DNA of 64,000 bases from G020353115 sp964640125 (GCA_964640125.1 CAZXGG010000006.1:1-64000); one strand, 5' to 3'. Positions 44,229 through 52,896 are shown, counted from the stretch's first letter. The notes: generated by a model from the letters alone, not told the origin. Translations and numbers: made by a program.

Positions 44229-45229
44229 TGAGTAAAGTCCATTTTGAACATAGAATGGGGGCACATTGTGAATCCGGTACAGTTGCCAGCCTGTTAAACC
44301 ATGCTGGCCTGGAAATTACCGAACCGCTTGTATTTGGTATTGCCGGGGGAATATTCTTCGGATACATTAATACCCCTTTCTTCACTTTTCCTACCTTCAT
44401 CGTACGGAATCGTCCCGGTCATATCCGGACAAATGTGGCAAAACGCCTGGGTATTTCATTCAAAACCCATAAATTCCGCAACCAAAAATCCGGTATTGAA
44501 GCATTAGACTCCCTTCTTGAACAAAATATTGCCACCGGCGCCCAGGTTGATTTCTTTTACATGAAATACATTCCGGAGTGGCAACGGGTCCATATCAATG
44601 TTCACTACATTACTATAATCGGAAAAAACGGGGCAAAATATATTCTGAGTGACAGTTATTATCCACAAATTGTTGAACTGGATTTCGAGCTCATGAGAAA
44701 AGCCCGCTTTGCTGGTGGCAACATGGCTCCAAAAGGATTCCTCTTCTACCCGGAAAAAATCACCAGCGAAGTACCCTTTGAAAAAGCGATCGTAACAGGG
44801 ATAAAAAGTGCCTGTTACAACATGCTGAAACTGCCGGTGCCTTTTATCGGTGTTAAAGGAATATACCGGTTTGCAGATAAAATCATGGAGTGGCCCAGGT
44901 TAGCCAGGGATATCGAACACCTTTCCCATGAAGTAATGAAGATTAATATCTTGCTAGAGGACCAGGGAACAGGAGGAGCCGGATTTCGTTACATGTATGC
45001 TACCTTTTTACAACAAGCATCCGGTATTTTAAATAGCCCCACTCTCTCCGATATGTCAAAAAGAATGATGGAAATTGGTGACGGTTGGCGGAACATTTCT
45101 TATATTGCAGCCAAAATTGGAAAAAAGAGAGAATTGGGTGAAAGTAACCTGAAAGAGTTGAGTAACCTCATCAGAGAAAGAGGTGATCTTGAAAAAGCAT
45201 TCTTTCAGGATTTGAGTAAAACGGTGTAA
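44228..45229 (+). CDS. BtrH-like ACP-dependent acyltransferase
   Basis: The N-terminus HFEHRMGAHCESGTVASLL and FGIAGGIFFGYI match the BtrH_N domain, with the Cys in HCES as likely nucleophile. The C-terminal part continues as in BtrH/DUF4872 proteins. In butirosin biosynthesis BtrH moves an acyl group from an ACP to an amino group of the antibiotic core. Here an ACP gene follows within 25 bases, which strongly suggests acyl transfer from that ACP to an unknown acceptor. The gene is translationally coupled to the HTH-like gene upstream. Confidence 0.8.
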   Translation: MSKVHFEHRMGAHCESGTVASLLNHAGLEITEPLVFGIAGGIFFGYINTPFFTFPTFIVRNRPGHIRTNVAKRLGISFKTHKFRNQKSGIEALDSLLEQNIATGAQVDFFYMKYIPEWQRVHINVHYITIIGKNGAKYILSDSYYPQIVELDFELMRKARFAGGNMAPKGFLFYPEKITSEVPFEKAIVTGIKSACYNMLKLPVPFIGVKGIYRFADKIMEWPRLARDIEHLSHEVMKINILLEDQGTGGAGFRYMYATFLQQASGILNSPTLSDMSKRMMEIGDGWRNISYIAAKIGKKRELGESNLKELSNLIRERGDLEKAFFQDLSKTV

Positions 45230-45253
45230 GAATAGTGTAAAACTGAAGCAGGA

Positions 45254-45538
45254 ATGAATCAGGTGAATATTTCCGGTTTGAAGGATGAAATTAAAGCCCT
45301 GATTATCGAAGCGTTAAATATACAACACGTTAAACCAGAAAATATTAACACCGGCGATCCGCTGTTTGCCAGGGACAATATTCTGGGTTTGGATTCCATT
45401 GATGCTATCGAGATTGTCATGGCTGTTCAACGAAAATATAATGTCAGAATTGCCGATCAAAACCTGGCACGTACTGTGCTGGAATCCATTGATACAATCG
45501 CTGAATTTGTTGCCAAAGAATTAGCACATATAGCATAA
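45254..45538 (+). CDS. Acyl carrier protein paired with BtrH-like enzyme
   Basis: 94 residues with ILGLDSIDAIEIVMAVQRK; the Ser in DSI carries phosphopantetheine. GAAGCAGGA lies before the ATG. Adjacent to the BtrH-like gene and likely its donor ACP. Its DSID motif resembles the ACP at 10006. About 90 bases follow before the sulfotransferase gene, in which I see nothing. Confidence 0.92.
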   Translation: MNQVNISGLKDEIKALIIEALNIQHVKPENINTGDPLFARDNILGLDSIDAIEIVMAVQRKYNVRIADQNLARTVLESIDTIAEFVAKELAHIA

Positions 45539-45634
45539 TATTCATTCTTCATCAGGTTGTCTGATCCACATTTCTTCTGTATAATTCTCACGGCCCATAC
45601 CTGGTCTGACATATCGAGTTAATTTTTGGTAGTG

Positions 45635-46726
45635 ATGAAACATTCTTACCTCCTTGCCGGAATAAAATTGAGCCATTTTTTTCGACTGATCAGGCGGAAT
45701 GGATTATCCTATCGTCCAAAATACCTATTCCGCGTCCTTTTTTTGTTGCAAGGAGGAGTCTGGTCATCTTTCCTCTCCTCTCTCGAGGTAAAACGGTTCA
45801 GAGAAAAGACAAAGAATTTTCAGCCACCTGATGATCCGATTTTCATTATTGGACATTGGAGGACGGGGAGCACCTATCTCCATCAATTGTTAAACCTGGA
45901 TGATCGATTTGCATCCCCGACGGTTTTTCAGGTCTCCGTTCCCGATAATTTTTTGGTTTCCAGACGATATTATAAACCCATCATAACCCGCATGCTGGGA
46001 AGTGTTCGTCCGATGGATCAGGTTAAACTTGGTTTTGATGAGCCACAAGAGGATGAATATGCGATTTTGAAAATGGGCATGCAGTCACCCCTTGAAAAAC
46101 TGATCTTTCCTAAAAACCAACGCTATTTTCTCTCCGGTTATTCTACCTTCGTCCCGGACACAACTCAACTCAACGGGTGGATCGATTCCTTTAAATTGTT
46201 TTATACGAAACTTGTTTTTCATTACAAAACAAGGATCCTGTTTAAAAATCCATTCCATTCCCTGCGAATCGAGCTGTTAAAAAAGATGTTCCCAAATGCC
46301 TATTTCATCCACATTTACCGAAATCCATACGTTGTTGTTCCCTCCACACGGCACATGTGGAGAATTGTTGGAAGACAGAATTGTCTGCGACAATATCATT
46401 CCGATCCACCGTTTTCTGAAGTGGTTTCCTTTTATAAAATGATGATGAACAACATCAGAAAATCCCTGGATTCACTCCCGGAGAACAGCTTTAGTGAGGT
46501 GAAATTTGAGGAGTTTGAAACCGATCCGCTGCACGTACTCAAAACCCTGTATGATCAAATGGGCCTGACTTTTTCCTCAGAACAGGAACAGGTAATACTC
46601 AATTTTCTCAGGCAAAACAAAGATTTTAGAAAAAACAGGTATACATTATCCGCAGAGGAAGCGGATCAGATTTCAGTAGAATTGAGTCATGAATTGAAAC
46701 GATGTGGTTATGAGAATCCGTATTAA
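45635..46726 (+). CDS. Sulfotransferase family protein
   Basis: FIIGHWRTGSTYLHQLL (about residues 75-91) is the 5'-phosphosulfate-binding loop of PAPS-dependent sulfotransferases, and HIYRNPYVVVPSTRHMW matches the 3'-phosphate-binding region. FKNPFHSLRI and a basic C-terminus are in the usual order. I chose the ATG at 45635 rather than a TTG at 45626. It would sulfate a hydroxyl of a lipid, sugar or aryl head group. Sulfotransferases are not a standard part of flexirubin or aryl polyene loci, so this is a distinguishing feature. Confidence 0.82.
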   Translation: MKHSYLLAGIKLSHFFRLIRRNGLSYRPKYLFRVLFLLQGGVWSSFLSSLEVKRFREKTKNFQPPDDPIFIIGHWRTGSTYLHQLLNLDDRFASPTVFQVSVPDNFLVSRRYYKPIITRMLGSVRPMDQVKLGFDEPQEDEYAILKMGMQSPLEKLIFPKNQRYFLSGYSTFVPDTTQLNGWIDSFKLFYTKLVFHYKTRILFKNPFHSLRIELLKKMFPNAYFIHIYRNPYVVVPSTRHMWRIVGRQNCLRQYHSDPPFSEVVSFYKMMMNNIRKSLDSLPENSFSEVKFEEFETDPLHVLKTLYDQMGLTFSSEQEQVILNFLRQNKDFRKNRYTLSAEEADQISVELSHELKRCGYENPY

Positions 46727-46776
46727 CCGAATCGTGATACACGGAATGGGAAGAGTTTTTGAAAAGTAGAAGCACT

Positions 46777-48045
46777 ATGAAATTTAAACTGATATATCCG
46801 CGATGGGAGAAACTGGAGGGGCAGACCATTTTTAATCTTCCCCCGCATGGCCCGGTTGTATTTGCAGCAGCCCTGCCCGATTTTGTCGAGATTGATTTCA
46901 TTGATGAAAACGTTCAGCCGCTTGACTTTGAGGATCCGGTTGATTTTGTTGGTATTTCAATGATGCTCACCATACAGCTTAAACGGGGCTGGGAGATCGC
47001 CCATGAATACCAGAAAAGGGGCATAAAGGTAATCTTCGGAGGGATCGCCACCATGTTGCACGCTGAAGAAACAATGCAACATGCCGACTCAATATTCCTC
47101 GGTGAAGTAGAAGGCAGACTGGAACAGGTCTTTGAGGACTTCAAACAAAACCGGTTAAAGAAAGTCTATAATTATTTGAATCAGGAGCCATTAGATGTCT
47201 CTATTGTTGGCCCTGCACGCAGGGATATCCTTACCAGGGAACTTTACTTCCATAAAGGAGTGCAGATGGTTGACCTGTTCCATGCATCGCGGGGGTGCAG
47301 GTTCAATTGCTACCCATGTGCCGTCTCTTTTCTGGGCGGAAGAGTATTCCGGCCACGACCGATCGAAAAGTCAATCGAGGAATTGGAAACCATTGAAAAC
47401 AACCGGCTCTTCATTGTGGATAATTCCCTCGCACAGGACACACAGTGGGAAAAAGATCTCTTCAAAGCCATGATCCCCTTGAAAAAAAACTGGTGCAGTC
47501 ATACCATTGAAGATAAACCCGAAGTGTTGGATCTTGCTGCCCAGGCTGGTGCATGGTATGTTTACCAGGCAATATTTGATACCTCCGACTACATCAGAAA
47601 GAGAATACAACGATACCATGACTTTGGCATTTCAGTGGAAGGGACTATCTTGCTCGGAATGGATAACCAGACCGAGGATGACATAAAACGGCTGATTGAT
47701 TTTCTTCTTGAAATTAACCTTGATCTCGCTGAATTCACCGTGTTGACACCCTTCCCACATACCAAAGCACATGATGATCTAAAAAAAGAACGCCGGATTA
47801 TCAGCAACGATTGGAACGATTACAACGCCGGAAAGGTCGTTTTTAAACCAAAGCATATGTCTCCGGAACGGTTACAGGAATTGTACCATTATGCCTGGGA
47901 TTCATTTTATAAGGATGAAACACAGGAGCAGAAAATGTTCACATTAATTATGAAAGTAATCGAAAAAGAGATGGACGATGGTACCTACCAACCCCGGAGA
48001 AGAGATCTTGCCGATAAAAGTTTCGGAAGGGTTATTCAACGGTAA
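46777..48045 (+). CDS. B12-binding-type radical SAM enzyme 5
   Basis: ATG at 46777 (MKFKLIYPRWEKLEG) preferred over a TTG at 46759. The B12-type domain has VIFGGIATMLHAEETM and HADSIFLGEVEGRLEQVF, and the cluster motif is RGCRFNCYPCAV, with Arg-Phe-Asn between the first two Cys. FIVDNSLAQDTQWEKDLF and ILLGMDNQTEDDI follow. It is a third member of the HADS...GE.E paralogue group but more diverged. Its place between a sulfotransferase and an aryl-CoA-ligase-like gene ties it to lipid tailoring. Confidence 0.85.
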   Translation: MKFKLIYPRWEKLEGQTIFNLPPHGPVVFAAALPDFVEIDFIDENVQPLDFEDPVDFVGISMMLTIQLKRGWEIAHEYQKRGIKVIFGGIATMLHAEETMQHADSIFLGEVEGRLEQVFEDFKQNRLKKVYNYLNQEPLDVSIVGPARRDILTRELYFHKGVQMVDLFHASRGCRFNCYPCAVSFLGGRVFRPRPIEKSIEELETIENNRLFIVDNSLAQDTQWEKDLFKAMIPLKKNWCSHTIEDKPEVLDLAAQAGAWYVYQAIFDTSDYIRKRIQRYHDFGISVEGTILLGMDNQTEDDIKRLIDFLLEINLDLAEFTVLTPFPHTKAHDDLKKERRIISNDWNDYNAGKVVFKPKHMSPERLQELYHYAWDSFYKDETQEQKMFTLIMKVIEKEMDDGTYQPRRRDLADKSFGRVIQR

Positions 48046-48088
48046 TCGGAGGGAACCGCATGCTTAACCTGGTGAATTTTTTTACACC

Positions 48089-48463
48089 ATGAAAGGTCAG
48101 GATCAATTTGTTGAAGAAATGTATCACTTCAAGGGTGAATGGGGAATCCCTTCCCTGTGTGGTTTGAAAATTGTTATAAAAAAAGAGAAAGCAATCATCC
48201 TGGTCACTGAATTTTATGATACTAACCCTGGTACATCGATAACGAATTGGAATACTCATCTGGCGCAGGAGATCTGCCAGAAATACAGGATTGATCCGAA
48301 CCGTATGATATTCATCGAGCATGCGCCGAAAACGAGTTCAACCTTATCCTTTTATCAGGAGACTTTTGATCGCGTCACCTTCGCCTGGGATGGAGAATCG
48401 CTTGCTGATCCTAAATGGGAAAGAATAAGTAAAGAGGAGGTTATAAAACTGATGGATGAATAA
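48089..48463 (+). CDS. Small conserved-looking protein of unknown function
   Basis: 124 residues with a mixed alpha/beta look: IVIKKEKAIILVTEFYDTNP, NRMIFIEHAPKTSS and FDRVTFAWDGESLADPKWE. No signal peptide, no membrane helix, no motif I recognise. Strong acidic C-terminus (EEVIKLMDE). It lies 43 bases after the radical SAM gene and 18 before the ligase-like gene, so it is probably co-transcribed with them and may be an accessory factor. Confidence 0.55.
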   Translation: MKGQDQFVEEMYHFKGEWGIPSLCGLKIVIKKEKAIILVTEFYDTNPGTSITNWNTHLAQEICQKYRIDPNRMIFIEHAPKTSSTLSFYQETFDRVTFAWDGESLADPKWERISKEEVIKLMDE

Positions 48464-48481
48464 TATTGAAATTGTCATCAT

Positions 48482-49834
48482 ATGAACCTGCATGAAATAA
48501 CCAATATGCCTCCGGGCTGGGATTTTATTCCTGAAATTGAAAAACAACCATCCGATGTTGTTGAGAAATATCAGGTTGAAAAATTGGTGAATCTGTTACA
48601 TTATCTTTCCGGTAACTCCGCCTTTTACTCCGCGCTGTTCAAACAGTGCGGATTGGATATCGGTGCAATCCGAACCCTGAAAGATCTCTCGCATATTCCC
48701 CCAACGACAAAGAATGATCTGCAGTTATATAACCTGGATTTTATCTGTGTCGGACAGGAAAAAATCATAGATTACATTACCACTTCCGGGACCCTTGGTG
48801 ACCCCGTTACCCTGGCAATGACCGATCAGGATCTGAATCGTCTGGCGTACAATGAAGCCATCTCCTTTGCCTGTGCCGACGGTTCTTCCAATGATATCTA
48901 TCAGCTTGCGCTGACCATTGACAAACGGTTTATGGCTGGCCTGGCCTATTGGATGGGAGCCCGAAAGCTGGGAGCAGGAGTTGTCAGGGTTGGAGGCGGT
49001 ATTCCGGAATTGCAGTGGGATACTGTTCAACGACTATCCCCAACAACAATCGTTTGTGTTCCATCATTCATTCTGAAACTGATTGAATATGCCGAACAGC
49101 AAAAAATAGATTATCGCAACTCCTCATTAAAAAAGGCGGTATGTATTGGAGAACCAATCCGAAATCCTGATTTCACACTGGGCCCGATCGGGACAAGAAT
49201 AAAGGAAAAATGGGGACTTGCACTCTATTCAACCTATGCATCCACAGAGATGTCAACCGCTTTTACAGAATGCAGACAGGGAAAGGGCGGTCATCATCAC
49301 CCGGAACTTATCATTGTTGAATTTCTTGACGAGAAGGATACCCCGGTTCGTGAAGGGGAGGCTGGTGAAGTTACAATTACTACCCTCGGTGTGGAGGGAA
49401 TGCCCCTGTTGCGCTATAAGACCGGAGATATCTGTTTCCACTATACCGATCCCTGTCCATGCGGGCGTCAGAGCATGCGGTTGGGACCGGTTATTGGCAG
49501 AAAAAATCAGATGATCAAATTCAAAGGAACCACACTCTATCCCTATGCTTTATACGATATTCTCGATAACCTGCAGGAGGTGGCAAATTATGTTGTAGAG
49601 GTGTATACCGACGAGATTGGTACGGATCAAATCTTAATCCGCATCGGATGTGAACAGATACCGCAAGGTTTTGAAAAGGAGATCAAAGATCATTTCCGTG
49701 CACGCCTGCGGGTTGCTCCTGCTATTCGTTTTGAATCCATCGACTACATCAATAAGATACAAAATCCCCGGTCGGGAAGAAAAACGGTAAAATTTATCGA
49801 CCACAGGAACAATAAAAAACAACAGGATAACTAA
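48482..49834 (+). CDS. Phenylacetate-CoA-ligase-like AMP-forming enzyme
   Basis: 450 residues with TTSGTLGDPVTLAMT (P-loop A3 motif), LYSTYASTEMST (aromatic-motif region), YKTGDICFHY (A7, Asp binds the ribose) and GRKNQMIKFKGTTLYP (hinge/C-domain) in the order of PaaK-type adenylate-forming ligases. PCPCGR is the family zinc-like motif. It could activate 4-coumarate or another aryl acid as CoA or ACP thioester, giving the starter unit after the ammonia-lyase. It ends convergently 87 bases from the KASIII-like gene. Confidence 0.85.
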   Translation: MNLHEITNMPPGWDFIPEIEKQPSDVVEKYQVEKLVNLLHYLSGNSAFYSALFKQCGLDIGAIRTLKDLSHIPPTTKNDLQLYNLDFICVGQEKIIDYITTSGTLGDPVTLAMTDQDLNRLAYNEAISFACADGSSNDIYQLALTIDKRFMAGLAYWMGARKLGAGVVRVGGGIPELQWDTVQRLSPTTIVCVPSFILKLIEYAEQQKIDYRNSSLKKAVCIGEPIRNPDFTLGPIGTRIKEKWGLALYSTYASTEMSTAFTECRQGKGGHHHPELIIVEFLDEKDTPVREGEAGEVTITTLGVEGMPLLRYKTGDICFHYTDPCPCGRQSMRLGPVIGRKNQMIKFKGTTLYPYALYDILDNLQEVANYVVEVYTDEIGTDQILIRIGCEQIPQGFEKEIKDHFRARLRVAPAIRFESIDYINKIQNPRSGRKTVKFIDHRNNKKQQDN

Positions 49835-49842
49835 ACAGGATC

Positions 49843-49876
49843 ATTCCTGAGCTGTGTAGGGTATAGCGTCAGGAAT
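49843..49876. terminator. Candidate bidirectional hairpin between convergent genes
   Basis: ATTCCTGA (49843-49850) and TCAGGAAT (49869-49876) form an eight-pair stem with an 18-base loop. It lies between two gene sets that end facing each other. There is no strong T run, so the call is tentative. Confidence 0.35.
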
Positions 49877-49920
49877 CCATCAGTACATATCTCCCATAAA
49901 CGGATCATCCGGTTTGTCAA

Positions 49921-51036
49921 TCAACGATACTCAAACGTAAATCCGGCTTGCATAAACTTACTCACCTCGGTTACAAAACTGAGTACCAGGTCTCCTTTTT
50001 CCATGGACTCTTCCCGCATGATCTTGTCCATACAGATGAATACCATTGGAGGTCCGACGTATCCCATGGAAGCCATTTTTGAATAGAAGGCATCCCTGGG
50101 AATCCCAAGGTTTGCAGACTCTTCCAGCACAATCTCAGAAATATGCCTTGATGGGAAATTAATCTGGAAAAAGCGGATCTTGCGAATATCGATGGGATAA
50201 CGGGTAAGCATCCGTTTTAAACCCTGGTAAAAAACAGAACCCTCCTCCTCATAAAAATGTTCGCGCAATTGCTCATTAAACATCTGGGAGAGGTGGTGTA
50301 ATCCTTGTTCATACTCATCCCTGGGATTAATCCAATAGGCCGGACGGTGGTTCAACATCGATGCTGGTTTGTTCCCACCGATGGATTCCATATAGGAGTT
50401 TTTCAGGAAAAATCCACCGGTCATCTTATTTTCTGCCTGCAATACAATAGCCCCCGCTCCATCACTCAAAAAATACCGCAAAAAAACCTCTTCTTTCTTC
50501 AGGATCTCCTGATGATAATATTCGGCACGCAACTCGGAAGATGACATGCTGGAGGAGATGATGAGAGCATTCCTATACCTGCCAGACTGCAACAGGTCAT
50601 GTGCCACTACTACTCCCTTATATGCAGAAGTGCAATTAGCATGTATGGATAGTTCACTGCAGTGATCGATTCCCAGTGCTTCCTGGATTCTTACCGAAGC
50701 GGTTGGCATCTGGTCCTGGTGAGCACTTCCGTAAATGATCAGTTCCAGATCGTTCGGGCGAATACCGGCCATATCCAATGCTTTCCTTGCAGATTTAACT
50801 GACATGGTCACATTATCATCAGTAAATTCCCTGGTTTCTGGATCAATGGCAAAATGATAGTACTCCACCTCCAGCATCTCTTTCATCAATAGCTTCATCC
50901 TTTTCAACCATTTTTGTATTCGTACAGGCGCCCTGGTCAACTCACCCAGAAAATAATCCACCTCATCAATGGTTACCGGAGTCCCGGGTAGATATGAGCC
51001 AGTACCTGTCAACTTAATGTGCACACTATTTTTCAT
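49921..51036 (-). CDS. KASIII/FabH-like thiolase-fold enzyme with altered catalytic set
   Basis: 371 residues from the ATG at 51036 (a TTG at 51048 is possible). IHANCTSAYKGVVVAHDLL holds the nucleophile Cys of KASIII enzymes. FabH then needs His in PHQANLRI and Asn in GNTSAAS; here the matching stretches read FFQINFPSRHIS and SMGYVGPPM, so both appear replaced. Such Cys-only members can be acyl transferases rather than condensing enzymes. A DarB-like role in resorcinol formation is the alternative, but no DarA partner is visible. It overlaps the crotonase gene by 11 bases. Confidence 0.75.
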   Translation of the reverse strand: MKNSVHIKLTGTGSYLPGTPVTIDEVDYFLGELTRAPVRIQKWLKRMKLLMKEMLEVEYYHFAIDPETREFTDDNVTMSVKSARKALDMAGIRPNDLELIIYGSAHQDQMPTASVRIQEALGIDHCSELSIHANCTSAYKGVVVAHDLLQSGRYRNALIISSSMSSSELRAEYYHQEILKKEEVFLRYFLSDGAGAIVLQAENKMTGGFFLKNSYMESIGGNKPASMLNHRPAYWINPRDEYEQGLHHLSQMFNEQLREHFYEEEGSVFYQGLKRMLTRYPIDIRKIRFFQINFPSRHISEIVLEESANLGIPRDAFYSKMASMGYVGPPMVFICMDKIMREESMEKGDLVLSFVTEVSKFMQAGFTFEYR

Positions 51037-51721
51037 TGCTCTTGTCAAATTCCATCAACTGTTTTTCACCATAAATCCGGTTATACTTTCCTTCCAGGAA
51101 TTTTGCCAATCGCACTGCATAGGTCAGTATACCCTTTTTATCCAACACTTTATCCACAACTCCCCATGCAAGTGCTTCCCGCGGGGTAAAACTATGTCCT
51201 CCCAGAACGATTTCAAACGTTTTTAAAGTATCGGTTAAGTTTAGCATATAATGCACTCCGCCCAAGCCAGGCAGCAGATTAAAGGATGATTCCGGTAATC
51301 CGAGAACAGCTCTTTCGGAACAAATTCGTATATGGCAGCTCAATGCCAATTCAAAAGCAGCTCCAAGGCAAACTCCTGTAATAACAGCAATAACAGGAAT
51401 AGACATTCTGCTGAAAAAACGAAAGGTTTCCAGGTTTTCAATCAAGAAATCAGGTTGTTTATCTGCCTGACTTGAGTGGCTTTCCGAACAATTTTCGGTG
51501 ACGTTTTGAAGCAGGTCTTTCAATTCAGCACCCGAAGAAAAGTGCCGGCCCTTTCCGTAAACCAGGATTGCATTGATCTTTTCATCTGGAATGACATTCC
51601 GCACAAGATCACCCAGTTCTTTGAAAAACAGGTTGCCCATGGAATTGTTTGGTGGCTGGTTCAGCACTAAATGTCCTATCATCTCCTCCACTTTCCACTC
51701 TATGGTTGTATAGTGATCCAC
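51026..51721 (-). CDS. Enoyl-CoA hydratase/isomerase family protein A
   Basis: A crotonase-fold protein of 231 residues. GRHFSSGAELKDL and GVCLGAAFELALSCHIRIC form the oxyanion hole, and LPESSFNLLPGLGG keeps a candidate catalytic Glu. The start is a GTG at 51721; no nearby ATG fits. It is related to the second crotonase at 52144, and the two flank the AcpS-like gene. It may hydrate, dehydrate, isomerise or decarboxylate a CoA- or ACP-bound intermediate. The pair with a KASIII-like enzyme recalls beta-branching or DpgB/D-type cassettes, though no HMG-CoA synthase or chalcone-synthase-like DpgA is visible. Confidence 0.82.
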   Translation of the reverse strand: MDHYTTIEWKVEEMIGHLVLNQPPNNSMGNLFFKELGDLVRNVIPDEKINAILVYGKGRHFSSGAELKDLLQNVTENCSESHSSQADKQPDFLIENLETFRFFSRMSIPVIAVITGVCLGAAFELALSCHIRICSERAVLGLPESSFNLLPGLGGVHYMLNLTDTLKTFEIVLGGHSFTPREALAWGVVDKVLDKKGILTYAVRLAKFLEGKYNRIYGEKQLMEFDKSNEK

Positions 51722-51746
51722 AATTTAAATGGGGTTATTTCTTTAT

Positions 51747-52115
51747 TTATATCTCAATAATGATCATTCCAACTACCCGTTTCCTGGAATGCGAAATAGA
51801 ACAGCAGATATTTTGTATCCCTCTGTTGTAACACCAACCTTTCAAATGATCAGACAAACGGAGTACAGGTTTCCCAAAATCGTCGTTCAATATCTCGATT
51901 TCCCTGAAATCTCCCTCGTGCTGAAACTCAGTAAACAGTAGCTTTTTTATAATGTATCGTCCTGCAAGGCTCCCAGCATTCGCTTTACCTGGGAAAAGCT
52001 CCAGTTCCCTCGGTGTGAACAATGGCTCAAGAACAGATTTCTTGTTAAATCGTTCGTGCCATTTATCAAGCAACATGATCTCATGTTTCTTTCCATATTT
52101 AACCGAATGATTCAC
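51747..52115 (-). CDS. Degenerate AcpS-like phosphopantetheinyl transferase
   Basis: It aligns with AcpS along SLAGRYIIKKLLFTEF (AcpS FLAKRFAVKEAAAKAF), IEILNDDFGKPVLRL and NICCSISHSRKRVVGMII. However, the metal-binding Glu in the VKEA segment is Lys here, and the N-terminal GxGxDI motif with the metal-binding Asp is absent. Catalysis as a normal AcpS is therefore doubtful. It may bind an ACP as a partner, use another geometry, or be decaying. The start is GTG at 52115 or ATG at 52076. It lies between the two crotonase genes. Confidence 0.68.
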   Translation of the reverse strand: MNHSVKYGKKHEIMLLDKWHERFNKKSVLEPLFTPRELELFPGKANAGSLAGRYIIKKLLFTEFQHEGDFREIEILNDDFGKPVLRLSDHLKGWCYNRGIQNICCSISHSRKRVVGMIIIEI

Positions 52116-52143
52116 TGCAGCATGGGATTTTCAACGATAACGT

Positions 52144-52896
52144 TCAGTCTGATTCATTTTCTCTTCGCTTTGCTTCTTTGCAGGCAAGATCACAAAAAAG
52201 TTTTGTCTCTTCTATAAAGGCTTCCTCAGCGGTTTTATTCCTGCAATAATAGATCGCTCTGGTGATGGCTTGAATGACTTCCATCGGTTTATTATGAACC
52301 ATAGATTTCAACAGATGGACGGAATAGGATAAGGTTTCACCAGAATCCACAACATGGTCCACAATATTCAATTCCAATGCTTTTTCTGCATCAATCATAT
52401 CCCCACCAATGATCATCTCATAACTCACTCCTCCTTTGAGAAGTTTTGATAACCGGCGAATACCTCCAAGACCGGGCATCAAATTGTGGTTTACTTCAGG
52501 AAAAGCAAACAGGGTTTTTTCGCCGCAAACTCTAATATGGCAGGCTAACGCAATTTCAAAGCCCCCTCCAAAACAGATTCCGTCAACAGCGGCTACGACG
52601 GGAATATTCAATTCTTCAATTGATTGTAACAGGCGTTTCCCCTGTTCGATTTTCTTTTGAAGCAGGTTTTTCTTCCCGGCTATTTCAAATAATTCCTGAA
52701 GATCTGCCCCCGCAGAAAAATGCCTGCCACTACCTGTAAAAACAAGACCTTTCAGCCTGTTTTTATGAAGAAAATCCTCCAACTCGCTATCCTTCAGAAA
52801 ATCCGGTTCAGACAGGGAGTTCTCTGGAGGATTATCCAGGGTAATGATTCCAACAGGGTCATCAACAGTAAATTGAATATGTCCTTTCTTATTCAT
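52144..52896 (-). CDS. Enoyl-CoA hydratase/isomerase family protein B
   Basis: 250 residues. GRHFSAGADLQEL and GICFGGGFEIALACHIRVC form the oxyanion hole; FPEVNHNLMPGLGG carries a candidate catalytic Glu. Clearly a paralogue of the protein at 51026, with a fuller C-terminal helix set. The ATG overlaps the stop of the thioesterase gene by 8 bases. Probable reaction: hydration/dehydration or double-bond shift on a thioester; the substrate is unknown. Confidence 0.85.
   Translation of the reverse strand: MNKKGHIQFTVDDPVGIITLDNPPENSLSEPDFLKDSELEDFLHKNRLKGLVFTGSGRHFSAGADLQELFEIAGKKNLLQKKIEQGKRLLQSIEELNIPVVAAVDGICFGGGFEIALACHIRVCGEKTLFAFPEVNHNLMPGLGGIRRLSKLLKGGVSYEMIIGGDMIDAEKALELNIVDHVVDSGETLSYSVHLLKSMVHNKPMEVIQAITRAIYYCRNKTAEEAFIEETKLFCDLACKEAKRRENESD

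Noticed and set aside
49921..51036. Assignment as DarB of a dialkylresorcinol pathway
   Set aside because: No DarA-type partner was found and the catalytic His/Asn seem changed, so the specific name is not used.
49921..52896. HMG-CoA-synthase beta-branching cassette
   Set aside because: Two crotonases are present, but the thiolase-fold enzyme has a KASIII-type Cys motif rather than that of HMG-CoA synthase, and no decarboxylating KS is linked.
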